Shown here piece after piece: positions 26,086 to 33,817 of a DNA stretch of 64,000 bases. Origin of the DNA: Lachnospiraceae bacterium (GTDB lineage: Bacteria > Bacillota > Clostridia > Lachnospirales > Lachnospiraceae); assembly GCA_015057865.1 (NCBI GenBank), contig SVDH01000002.1, forward strand, positions 1-64,000, written 5' to 3'. The first letter of the stretch is position 1, and each line of letters opens with the position of its first letter. The translations under genes and the position numbers were made by a program. The notes beneath the pieces were generated by a model. The model did not search any database and was not told the DNA's origin. It was given only the letters and a program-made list of their open reading frames with translations.

Positions 26086-27345
26086 ATGGCAAACAACATT
26101 CCAACCGGACAGGAGTATTTTTTCCGGCCTTACAGATGGGTAATATTAGTAGCAATCGCTTTAATCCAGTTTACGACAAACTTTGCAAATATCCAGATTT
26201 CCGCTTTGGCGGGTAATGTTATTGAAGCAATGAATCTGACCACCGCACAGTTCGGTGCAGTAGCATCCTGTTCATTCCTTGGCGGTGCAGTTTTCGGATT
26301 TATCTGCGGTAACTTTGGTGACCGCTACGGCATAAAAAAGGTCATTGCTTTGACCGGTATCATTTCAATCGTCGGTGCGATCATCCGTGTATTCAGTCAG
26401 AACTTTGCAACACTGTTCATTGGTATGTTCCTGATCGGTATCGTAATGGCAGCCCTGAACGCAAACTCTGCAAAGATTATCGCCCGTTGGTTCCATCCGA
26501 AACAGATGGGGCTGATTATGTCAATCTATGTAGCACTGTCAACAGTCGGTGCAGTTGTAGCACTTTCTTCTACACCGATCCTTATGGCACGCGGTATGGA
26601 TATCCGCGGCATCTTTATCATCGGTCTGGTAACAGTCGTTATCGCTGTTATCGTATGGGCAATCCTGGCAAGAGAAAAACCGGAAGGCTTCCCGGAAGAG
26701 ACAGAAGTGAAGTCTGCGGCGGGACATATCAAAGATGTCATTGGACATAAACATCTGTGGTTGAATTCTATCGCGATGTTCCTGATGATGGGCGCATTTA
26801 TTTCCTGCTCAACATACATGGTAGTAGGAACGGTTACTTACAAGGGCCTGACAGAGATTCAGGCAGGTGCATTTTCGAGTATTTCCGCAATTGTAGCGGT
26901 TCCGCTGATGATTATTGTTCCGGCGATCATCACAAAGACCGGAAAAATCAAGGGCGGTACCTGCCTGATCCTGGCAGTCGGCGCAATCTTAGTAAGCCTG
27001 GCATGGTCCAGACCGAACTTTACTGTTCCAGTTATGGCAATTATGATCATCGGTATCTCCCTGATCGGTAATGGTATTCCGCTGATGAAGCAGTTCCCGG
27101 CTTATCTTCCGGGCATTCCGGAGGATTCAATCGGAACAGCAGGCGGTCTGCAGTCTACATTCCAGAACCTGGGGGCATTCCTCGTGCCGTCCTATATCCT
27201 GGGCGCGATCGTAGGAGCAAATATTTACATCATTTTCTTTGGAATCACAATTGTCGTACTGATCGCTGCTTTGATCATGCTGTTTGTACCAAATATCAAC
27301 ATCAAAAATCCGGACGCACCGGATGCAAAGGCAGCAGAGGAGTAA
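26086..27345 (+). CDS. MFS transporter
   Basis: A 419-residue major facilitator protein with about twelve helices. FGDRYGIKKVI after the second helix is the family loop 2-3 signature (G-x3-D-x-x-G-x-K-like). It is not a close relative of the two OFA carriers and is nearer the sugar-acid/aromatic-acid group by general layout. The ATG at 26086 follows AAAAAGGGGGATTATT. It is followed after 3 bases by the ABM protein, so they share a transcript from a regulon promoter. Probable importer of the island's substrate. Confidence 0.87.
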   Translation: MANNIPTGQEYFFRPYRWVILVAIALIQFTTNFANIQISALAGNVIEAMNLTTAQFGAVASCSFLGGAVFGFICGNFGDRYGIKKVIALTGIISIVGAIIRVFSQNFATLFIGMFLIGIVMAALNANSAKIIARWFHPKQMGLIMSIYVALSTVGAVVALSSTPILMARGMDIRGIFIIGLVTVVIAVIVWAILAREKPEGFPEETEVKSAAGHIKDVIGHKHLWLNSIAMFLMMGAFISCSTYMVVGTVTYKGLTEIQAGAFSSISAIVAVPLMIIVPAIITKTGKIKGGTCLILAVGAILVSLAWSRPNFTVPVMAIMIIGISLIGNGIPLMKQFPAYLPGIPEDSIGTAGGLQSTFQNLGAFLVPSYILGAIVGANIYIIFFGITIVVLIAALIMLFVPNINIKNPDAPDAKAAEE

Positions 27346-27348
27346 GCT

Positions 27349-27636
27349 ATGTTTACAGTCATTGCAAAACAAAAAGTACTGCCGGGAAAAGCAGACATCT
27401 TTAAGAACAATATTGCTGAACTTGCACCGAAGACCAGACAGTGCAAAGGATGCATTTCCTATGAACTGCTGCAGAGCAGAGAAGACGAAAATACGTTTCT
27501 GATCCATGAAGTATGGGACAATGATGATGACTTCAAAGCACATTTTGAAGAACCGTTTACGATCGAATTTGGGAAAACGCTGGACGGGATCGTAGACGGA
27601 GAGGTAGAACCATACATATGCAACAGGGTTGTATAA
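27349..27636 (+). CDS. ABM-domain putative quinol monooxygenase
   Basis: A 95-residue antibiotic-biosynthesis-monooxygenase (dimeric alpha-beta barrel) domain. FTVIAKQKVLPGKADIFK, GCISYELLQSREDENTFLIHEVW-type pattern (key part YELLQSREDENTF) and a late HFEEP segment fit the family. Small ABM proteins act on quinols or aldose-derived compounds, or serve as binding proteins. It lies 3 bases after the MFS carrier and is translationally coupled to it, so its role is likely in the same catabolic route. In a strict anaerobe true monooxygenation is doubtful. Confidence 0.83.
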   Translation: MFTVIAKQKVLPGKADIFKNNIAELAPKTRQCKGCISYELLQSREDENTFLIHEVWDNDDDFKAHFEEPFTIEFGKTLDGIVDGEVEPYICNRVV

Positions 27637-27690
27637 GCTTCGTATATCAGAATCAGAACAGAAAACAGCTGTAAAAACAAAAACGTAAAA

Positions 27691-27741
27691 CAGGGCTGTT
27701 CCCGGGGTGAAGCGGAAGACCTCTCACCCGGGACAGCCCTG
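27691..27741. terminator. Bidirectional terminator hairpin
   Basis: CAGGGCTGTTCCCGGGGTGA (27691-27710) pairs with TCACCCGGGACAGCCCTG (27724-27741) with one small bulge. It lies between convergent genes. On the minus strand it is followed by a T-rich tail, so it mainly ends the LysR transcript from 28663. Confidence 0.8.
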
Positions 27742-27760
27742 TTCCTGTAAAAAACATGTG

Positions 27761-28663
27761 CTATGAACTGTGACGGCTTTCAATGATCGAACGGCGCAGC
27801 CGCTTGATGATCCGGTTGCGTGTCTGGTTTTTGTTCTGCTGGTTCCACGCGGCGACGATCGTCGTATTGAGATTGCCAATCGGGTAGAATTCCAACTCAT
27901 CATTGTTTTCAACCCGGGGCGAACTACTTACAGCAGCAATCCCCATCCCATGTTCGACATTCAACATGACAGAATCAATATTCGGCTGTGATACAAACTG
28001 TGCTTTATTGATCCCGGCGTGTTCCTCCAGTTCTTTCTGAAAATTCTTGACACCAAGAGATCCTTCCGTAGACAGATAAAACGGAAGCTGTCTGACGCGG
28101 GAGATGTCAAGAATGTTGTTTTGCGTTACACCAAGTGATTTATGTGCCACAATACCAAAATTGATGACCTTTAACCGCGTATAGTCGAGTGTGTGATTGT
28201 TCCGGACCTCGTCAAGCAGGGTAACGCCGATGTCAATTTCATTATTTTTCAGTGCGTCGTTCATCTGTTTGTGCGTCATAAAATCAATCGAGATATTGGT
28301 TTTACTGCGAAACTGCTGAATGATATCGGAAAACGGATCAAGCATGATTGCAGCGACCCCACTGCCTTCGAGAAATGCGATGCGAACGTTTTCTGATATC
28401 TGATCGTGAAGATTCTTGGCCTCTGACCGGGCTTCTTCAATGATATCAGTCGCTTCGGTGAAAGCTTTTTTCATCATGGCACCCTGCATGGTCAGATGAA
28501 GGCTGGTCGTTGAGCGATGAAAAAGCTTAAAGCCAAGCTCTTCTTCCAGGGCAGAGATCTGCTTGCTGACGGTCGGTTGGGAGACATACAGCCTTCTGGC
28601 TGTTTCTGAATAGTTTTTATACTTACAGAGTGTGAGAAAATATTCGATTTGGGTAGAATTCAT
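27761..28663 (-). CDS. LysR-family transcriptional regulator
   Basis: A 300-residue LTTR. The HTH is in the first 60 residues (FLTLCKYKNYSETARRLYVSQ then PTVSKQISALEEELG), with the effector domain after it. The ATG at 28663 follows GGGGAGGATATGTT; an upstream in-frame codon at 28696 lacks a site. It is divergent from another LysR gene at 28781, with a 117-bp shared control region. One of this pair is the best candidate activator of the six shared-architecture promoters, since both lie inside the island. Confidence 0.92.
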   Translation of the reverse strand: MNSTQIEYFLTLCKYKNYSETARRLYVSQPTVSKQISALEEELGFKLFHRSTTSLHLTMQGAMMKKAFTEATDIIEEARSEAKNLHDQISENVRIAFLEGSGVAAIMLDPFSDIIQQFRSKTNISIDFMTHKQMNDALKNNEIDIGVTLLDEVRNNHTLDYTRLKVINFGIVAHKSLGVTQNNILDISRVRQLPFYLSTEGSLGVKNFQKELEEHAGINKAQFVSQPNIDSVMLNVEHGMGIAAVSSSPRVENNDELEFYPIGNLNTTIVAAWNQQNKNQTRNRIIKRLRRSIIESRHSS

Positions 28664-28780
28664 AACATATCCTCCCCTATAATGAAAATAGCACAACTGA
28701 CATTTGTATTATAGCATAAGGGTAGGAAATCACAAAACAAATAATGAGTCATATTTACTGCAGACAGGAGGAATCAGATC

Positions 28781-29698
28781 ATGACTGAGATGCAGATGAA
28801 GTGTTTTCTGACTTTGGCGGAAGAACTGAATTTTACGAAAGCGTCAAAAACGCTTTGTATTTCACAATCAACCCTTAGTGCGCACATTTCCGCTCTTGAA
28901 AAGAATATCGGAGCCCCGTTGTTTCAACGATCAAATAAAAAGGTGACGTTGTCTGCGGAAGGGTGCATTATTTATCCGGTTTTCAAGCGTGCCCATGAAA
29001 TGATTGAGAATGCGACCAAAGAAGCGCAGGCACTGCATGAAGGAACCTCCAATATATTGCGGATCGCGTTTATTGACGGAATGATTTCTGATGATCTTTT
29101 GAATTCTCTTGAGCTGATTGAGATTTTTAAGAAGGAACACCCTTCAATAATGATCCAGATATCCAGTGCAAATGAGAATCAGCTGTTGCAGCAACTTGAG
29201 AGCGGACAGGTGGATGTGATCTTTTCATTTGAGCAGGGAATGTCTGTCAAAAACAATCTCACAGGTAAAATGATGCTGGAAAATCCGCTTTGTATCTTAG
29301 CCGAAAAGGGACGATATACGGAAAAACGTCCGTTTAACAAAGATGCCCTTGAAAAAGAAACCCTGATCGTGATCGCAAAAGAGACCGGGCCTTCTGAGAT
29401 AGAATATGTCAGACAGATGTTTGATGAATTCGATGTCTCGCCACAGAAGATCATGTATGTCAATTCGATGGAAGCGAAAATATTCTGCATTGCAACAGGA
29501 TATGGGGTTGGTATCGCGGATTATCTGACACGTCTTGAGAGTAAGGATCGTTTTGAACTGTTCCCGATGCAAAACCTGTTTTCAAGATACGGATTTTTAA
29601 GGAAAAAGAAAACGAACAATGCATCGGTAGACGTCTTTTTTGATTTTTTGAACACCTATGATCAGCCTATGAATGTATTGAAAGAAATACAATCATAG
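28781..29698 (+). CDS. LysR-family transcriptional regulator
   Basis: A 305-residue LTTR with a typical N-terminal HTH (FLTLAEELNFTKASKTLCIS, then QSTLSAHISALEKNIG) and a substrate-binding domain. The ATG follows CAGGAGGAATCAGATC. It faces the SDR pair, whose promoter of the shared type starts 11 bases after this stop codon. Divergent paralogue at 28663. Effector unknown. Confidence 0.92.
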   Translation: MTEMQMKCFLTLAEELNFTKASKTLCISQSTLSAHISALEKNIGAPLFQRSNKKVTLSAEGCIIYPVFKRAHEMIENATKEAQALHEGTSNILRIAFIDGMISDDLLNSLELIEIFKKEHPSIMIQISSANENQLLQQLESGQVDVIFSFEQGMSVKNNLTGKMMLENPLCILAEKGRYTEKRPFNKDALEKETLIVIAKETGPSEIEYVRQMFDEFDVSPQKIMYVNSMEAKIFCIATGYGVGIADYLTRLESKDRFELFPMQNLFSRYGFLRKKKTNNASVDVFFDFLNTYDQPMNVLKEIQS

Positions 29699-29708
29699 TA
29701 TTTTGTCG

Positions 29709-29760
29709 ATTGAAGTATTCGGGATGAATTCTTCTCATGGAAAAGCCTCTGAAATATAAT
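29709..29760 (+). promoter_or_regulatory. Shared-architecture promoter of the SDR pair
   Basis: cgATTGAAGTATtcgg (dyad 29709-29718) lies 46 bp before TATAAT (29755-29760). One dyad base differs from ATA-N4-TAT. The -35 position is poor. Confidence 0.55.
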
Positions 29761-29829
29761 TTAATTAGACCAAAGGTGATTCAAACACCATCCTATCCCT
29801 AATTAATCTTATAAGAGGAGGTTCAAATT

Positions 29830-30564
29830 ATGAGTGGAAGACTGAACGGTAAAGTTGCTATCGTCACCGGAGGAGCCGGCCCAATCGGTTCTGCGATCGC
29901 AAAGGCATATGCAGCAGAAGGCGCACAGGTTGTGGTAGCAGACATAAACGCTGTTGATGGCGTAGATTTCGTGGAAACAGACATGAAAGACCGTGAACAG
30001 GTCAAAGCTATGGCAAAGGCAGTTGCGGATAAGTACGGAAAGATTGATATCCTGGCAAATGCGAACGGCATCTACTTCAGCAAACCTTTCCTGGAGTGTA
30101 CGGATGAGGATTGGTGGAATGTCATGGATACCAACCTGTTAACCGACATATATGCGATGTGGGAAGTGCTTCCCTATATGATCGAAGCAAAATCCGGTGC
30201 TGTGGTAAATATTGCTTCTAAGATTGGCGCAAACCGTCCAAACAATGAGGCTGCATTCCAGTCCTTTGCAAGTGGTGCATTGGTACATGTCAGCAAATGT
30301 ATCAACATGGATATGGCAAAAGAAGGCATCCGTGTAAACTGCATCTCCGCAGGTATTACCGAGGATGCGATCGAAGCGGCTCCGCTTTGGAAGAATTTCA
30401 TTGATCCGGGTGTTATTCCGATGGGACGCACCATGAAACCGGAAGAGGTTGCAGGTGCAGCAGTGTATCTGGCATCTGATGAGGCTTCCTTCGTATCCGG
30501 CGCTCTGATCGAAGTAGACGGCGGATGGGTAGGCGGCGAGCATATGACCGCAAGAGACTGCTAA
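29830..30564 (+). CDS. SDR-family protein lacking the YxxxK catalytic pair
   Basis: A 244-residue short-chain dehydrogenase/reductase fold protein. The cofactor loop reads TGGAGPIGSAIA and NANG and the catalytic-serine region NIASKIGA are present, as is the C-terminal VSGALIEVDGGW. At the place where active SDRs carry YxxxK the sequence is AAFQSFASGALVHVSK: no tyrosine, and no lysine at the right spacing (Q144 and S148 by alignment to ALVH). It may be inactive, a partner subunit, or use another acid. The ATG follows AAGAGGAGGTTCAAATT. A second, intact SDR follows after 59 bases. Confidence 0.88.
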   Translation: MSGRLNGKVAIVTGGAGPIGSAIAKAYAAEGAQVVVADINAVDGVDFVETDMKDREQVKAMAKAVADKYGKIDILANANGIYFSKPFLECTDEDWWNVMDTNLLTDIYAMWEVLPYMIEAKSGAVVNIASKIGANRPNNEAAFQSFASGALVHVSKCINMDMAKEGIRVNCISAGITEDAIEAAPLWKNFIDPGVIPMGRTMKPEEVAGAAVYLASDEASFVSGALIEVDGGWVGGEHMTARDC

Positions 30565-30623
30565 AAGCGATTGACGGAAACAAGATCCGACAACAGCTTA
30601 TTCCATAAGAAGGAGGAATTACC

Positions 30624-31457
30624 ATGGCAATGAAGATGGATTATGATTCAAAAGGAAAAATATTAACAGAAAAAGTTGAGCTTGTTCCGGAAGGAACCGG
30701 CCTTGTAGAAGGAAAAGTTGCGCTGATCACAGGTGCAACACTCGGAATCGGCCTGGCAATGGCAACGGTATTTGCACAGCATCGCGCAAAAGTTGTCATT
30801 ACAGGTATTGAAGAAGAAATCGGTCAGGCAAACGCAGCATTTTTAAATGAGTGTGGCTGCGAAGTGACATATGTAAATGCAAATGCATTCAACAGAGATG
30901 AGATCGATGCACTGTTTGACATCATCAAAGAAAAATACGGCAGAATCGATATTTTGATCAATTCTGCAGGATATAACATTCCGGCACATTTTATGGAGTG
31001 TACAGAGAGTCAGTTCCGTCAGTTGGTTGGTATTCATGGTCTGGCACATGTGTATACCCTGCAGAACGCGATCCCGATGATGCAGGCACAGGGCGGCGGC
31101 GTTGTGCTTGAGTTTGGTTCAAAGTCATCCGATCGTCCGGGCGACTACGATCCGTTCTACTGCCTGGCAAAAGCAGGCGCGAAGCTGATGTCAAAGAGTC
31201 TGAACATGGAATTCGGACCGGATAATATCCGCATCAACCTGATCTGCCCGGGCCCGACCATCACAGGTATGACTCAGGACAACGACGGAAATATCGTTCC
31301 GGCATTTGCACCGGGCGGCCCGGTATTAAAGCAGACATCCCTGCGTAAGATCGCAATGCCGAAAGACATCGCGGACGCAGCACTGATCATCTGCTCAGAC
31401 TATGCAAGATACATCGGTGGTCTCACCTACAATGTAGATGGTGGTATTGTCATCTAA
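30624..31457 (+). CDS. SDR-family oxidoreductase
   Basis: A 277-residue short-chain dehydrogenase/reductase. It has an N-terminal extension of about 28 residues, the cofactor motif TGATLGIG, the NSAG motif, and an intact YxxxK (YCLAK) followed by AGAKLMSK, and the C-terminal GGLTYNVDGG. It would oxidise a secondary alcohol or reduce a ketone with NAD(P). The ATG follows AAGGAGGAATTACC. With the preceding YxxxK-less SDR it may form a heteromeric enzyme. Its TAA abuts a structured repeat element. Confidence 0.92.
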   Translation: MAMKMDYDSKGKILTEKVELVPEGTGLVEGKVALITGATLGIGLAMATVFAQHRAKVVITGIEEEIGQANAAFLNECGCEVTYVNANAFNRDEIDALFDIIKEKYGRIDILINSAGYNIPAHFMECTESQFRQLVGIHGLAHVYTLQNAIPMMQAQGGGVVLEFGSKSSDRPGDYDPFYCLAKAGAKLMSKSLNMEFGPDNIRINLICPGPTITGMTQDNDGNIVPAFAPGGPVLKQTSLRKIAMPKDIADAALIICSDYARYIGGLTYNVDGGIVI

Positions 31458-31626
31458 GCGCATAAGCTCTTGCGCTGCAATCGCCGGGAGCGGCTGCTCG
31501 CAGTCGTGGCCCGGCGATTATTGCGCAAGGCAACGGATATGAGCAAGGAGCACTATTGTGCGAATTGCGAATAGCCGTAGTGGCGCGGGAGCGCAATCGC
31601 GCGGAGCGACACGTAAGCTTATGCGC
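31458..31626. repeat. Structured extragenic repeat, copy 1 (169 bp)
   Basis: Perfect 11-bp terminal inverted repeats, GCGCATAAGCT (31458-31468) and AGCTTATGCGC (31616-31626). Inside is a long hairpin: CTTGCGC-N3-AATCGCCGGG (31469-31488) pairs with CCCGGCGATT-N3-GCGCAAG (31510-31529), capped by CTGC-TC-GCAG. The element starts directly after a stop codon. A homologous element lies at 43010-43188: same terminal core ATAAGCT/AGCTTAT, same CTGC-N2-GCAG cap, and a conserved GG(C/T)AACGGA stretch after the hairpin. Confidence 0.75.
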
Positions 31627-31688
31627 GAATCATTCGTGAAGTGAGCAGGGCGATTTGCGAGTAAGCAAGTATTAAGAAAGGAGTGGCT

Positions 31689-32486
31689 ATGGTTATTAAG
31701 GATCTGCATAATCCAAACATCATGCAGGGTCAGATGCAGGAATCAGCCGCTCTTTTTTATCAAAGCGGTCATGAATCTTTCCGAAAAATCAAAAAAGAAG
31801 TCGTCAGCGAACACCGAATCGCGGTTTTTGTTAATGAGCAGCTTACGGCACAGCTTGTCTGCACGCCGTCAGACTTTACCGAATTGGTGATTGGAAGGCT
31901 TCTGACGGAAGGAATCCTGGAAAGCAAAGAAGATGTTCGGGAGATCTATATTTGTGAGAAAGCCAGCAGGGCAAGGGTTTTTTTAGTCGATTCCGAAAAG
32001 AAACTGACCCCATATGTCGAACAGGCGCCAACATGCTGCTCAGATAATCATGTCTATATGCAGGCAAAAAAGAAAACAGATCTCCGGTCTGTTCCGAGAG
32101 TCAGTTGGAAACCGGAACAGGTCCTGGCAGCTGCGTCAGAAATACAAAACGGATCACGGATTTATCAGAAGACACATGGCACACATGGGGGATTTTTGAT
32201 TCACAAAGAGAACGTGGTATATCAGTGTGAAGACATTGGCAGGCATAATGCAATTGATAAAGCGATCGGATATCTTTCAATCCATGATATAGACCCTGCA
32301 GAGTGCATGATTTATTCAACAGGCAGAGCCTCTGCGGATATGGTACGAAAGGTAATCCGGTCACAGATACCGGTCTTTTTATCAAAGGCAGCGCCAACAA
32401 GTGCTGCGATCGATATGGCAAAATCTTTTGGATTGACGCTGATCAGTAACTTAAAAACCGATAGTTTTGAATTGTTTTCTTCGTAA
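31689..32486 (+). CDS. fdhD: FdhD-type sulfurtransferase for molybdo/tungsto-enzymes
   Basis: A 265-residue FdhD homologue, which moves sulfur from a cysteine desulfurase to the bis-MGD cofactor of formate dehydrogenases. Family landmarks: FTELVIGRLLTEGIL, THGTHGGFL, CEDIGRHNAIDKAIGYL (first part CEDIGRHNAIDK), STGRASADMVRK, and KAAPTSAAIDMAKSFGLTL. The sulfur-carrying loop, CxxC in the E. coli protein, reads PTCCSDNH here. No formate dehydrogenase is in the window. The ATG at 31689 follows GAAAGGAGTGGCT. It is 14 bases upstream of the first 2-oxoacid oxidoreductase operon and likely co-transcribed. Confidence 0.9.
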   Translation: MVIKDLHNPNIMQGQMQESAALFYQSGHESFRKIKKEVVSEHRIAVFVNEQLTAQLVCTPSDFTELVIGRLLTEGILESKEDVREIYICEKASRARVFLVDSEKKLTPYVEQAPTCCSDNHVYMQAKKKTDLRSVPRVSWKPEQVLAAASEIQNGSRIYQKTHGTHGGFLIHKENVVYQCEDIGRHNAIDKAIGYLSIHDIDPAECMIYSTGRASADMVRKVIRSQIPVFLSKAAPTSAAIDMAKSFGLTLISNLKTDSFELFSS

Positions 32487-32500
32487 GGAGGAATAAAAAT

Positions 32501-32713
32501 ATGGCAAAAGGAACGATCAAGGTTGTCGCAGACCGATGCAAGAGCTGCGGCTACTGCATTAAGTTCTGCCCGAAGGGCGTTCTCGCCATCGGTAAGAATG
32601 TAAATGCAAAAGGATATGAATATGTTGAACCGGTGAATGCAGATGACTGTATTGCCTGTGCGATCTGCGGACGTATCTGCCCGGATGGTGCGATCGAGGT
32701 ATACAAAAACTAG
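32501..32713 (+). CDS. 2-oxoacid:ferredoxin oxidoreductase delta (ferredoxin) subunit, copy 1
   Basis: A 70-residue 2x[4Fe-4S] ferredoxin with CKSCGYCIKFC and CIACAICGRIC. In four-subunit 2-oxoacid oxidoreductases (KOR/VOR type) this subunit carries electrons out of the thiamine-diphosphate site to free ferredoxin. Only two residues differ from copy 2 (A2/G2 and A47/M47). The ATG follows AAGGAGGAATAAAAAT. First gene of a D-A-B-C operon. Confidence 0.93.
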   Translation: MAKGTIKVVADRCKSCGYCIKFCPKGVLAIGKNVNAKGYEYVEPVNADDCIACAICGRICPDGAIEVYKN

Positions 32714-32726
32714 GAGGTAAAAAGAT

Positions 32727-33800
32727 ATGGCAAGAGTATTAATGAAAGGCTGCGAAGCGATCGCGGAAGCAGCGGTAAGAGCCGGCTGTAGATTTTTTGC
32801 CGGATATCCGATCACACCGCAGAATGAGATCCCGGAATATTTTGCAAGAAGACTCCCGGAAGTGGGAGGCGTGTTTGTACAGGGAGAATCGGAAGTGGCG
32901 TCCGTCAATATGGTATATGGGGCTGCATCGGCAGGAACCAGATCCATGACATCATCATCGAGTCCCGGCATTGCATTAAAGAGTGAAGGAATCTCATATT
33001 GCGCAGCGGCAAGGATTCCGATGGTCTATTGTAACGTGGCGCGCGGCGGCCCGGGTGTCGGCGCGATCCAGCCGGCACAGCAGGATTATTTTCAGGCAAC
33101 AAAGGCATCCGGCAATGGCGGATTTCAAATGCTCGTATATGCGCCCTCTACCGTACAGGAAGCGGTTGATATGACATATCAGGCATTTGATGATGCAGAC
33201 AGAGACCGCAATCCGGTTCTGATCCTTGCCGACGGTGTCATCGGCACCATGATGGAACCGGTCGAACTTCCGGAAATGAAATCGGATGAAGAAGTGGCGG
33301 CGATTAAAGAGAGCAAGCGGGCATGGTCATGCATCGGACATGAACTGGATTATGTGAACCGTGCATGGATCGAGCCGGGAATGTGGGACAATGATCGCTG
33401 GGAACAGGCGAATAAAGATGCGGCGGCCATGTATGAAACATGGATTCCGCAAGCAGAATGCTATCTGGTGGAAGATGCAGAGGTCGTCATTACTGCATAT
33501 GGCATTTCGGGACGTATCGCAAAATCAGTTGTGGAGATTCTGCGCGCGCAGGGAAAGAAAGTCGGTCTGATCCGGCCGATCACCGTAAGTCCGTTCCCGT
33601 ATGATGCTTATGATTCGATCAATTATGATATCTGCAAGGGAATTCTGGATGTAGAAATGTCGATTCCGGCACAGTTTGTAAAAGATGTTGACTTTGGCGT
33701 GCGGCAACGCGCAAAGATAGAAACATGTCTGTGTTCCGGCGGAAAGATCATGAGCCGTGAGGCTGTTTTAGAAGCTGTTAACAAGATGCTTGCAGATTGA
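32727..33800 (+). CDS. vorB: 2-oxoacid:ferredoxin oxidoreductase alpha subunit, copy 1
   Basis: A 357-residue alpha subunit (VorB/KorA type). The domain I motif GYPITPQNEIPEYFA and the ITPS-like GESEVASVNMVYGA segment line the thiamine pyrimidine site, and NVARGGPGVG follows. It oxidatively decarboxylates a 2-oxoacid to acyl-CoA with ferredoxin as acceptor. Substrate (2-oxoisovalerate, 2-oxoglutarate or another) cannot be fixed from sequence. Compared with copy 2 the first 190 residues are nearly the same, but residues about 195-270 and the last 50 have diverged. The ATG follows TAGGAGGTAAAAAGAT. Confidence 0.9.
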   Translation: MARVLMKGCEAIAEAAVRAGCRFFAGYPITPQNEIPEYFARRLPEVGGVFVQGESEVASVNMVYGAASAGTRSMTSSSSPGIALKSEGISYCAAARIPMVYCNVARGGPGVGAIQPAQQDYFQATKASGNGGFQMLVYAPSTVQEAVDMTYQAFDDADRDRNPVLILADGVIGTMMEPVELPEMKSDEEVAAIKESKRAWSCIGHELDYVNRAWIEPGMWDNDRWEQANKDAAAMYETWIPQAECYLVEDAEVVITAYGISGRIAKSVVEILRAQGKKVGLIRPITVSPFPYDAYDSINYDICKGILDVEMSIPAQFVKDVDFGVRQRAKIETCLCSGGKIMSREAVLEAVNKMLAD

Positions 33801-33817
33801 GAGGAGGAAACAGGACA

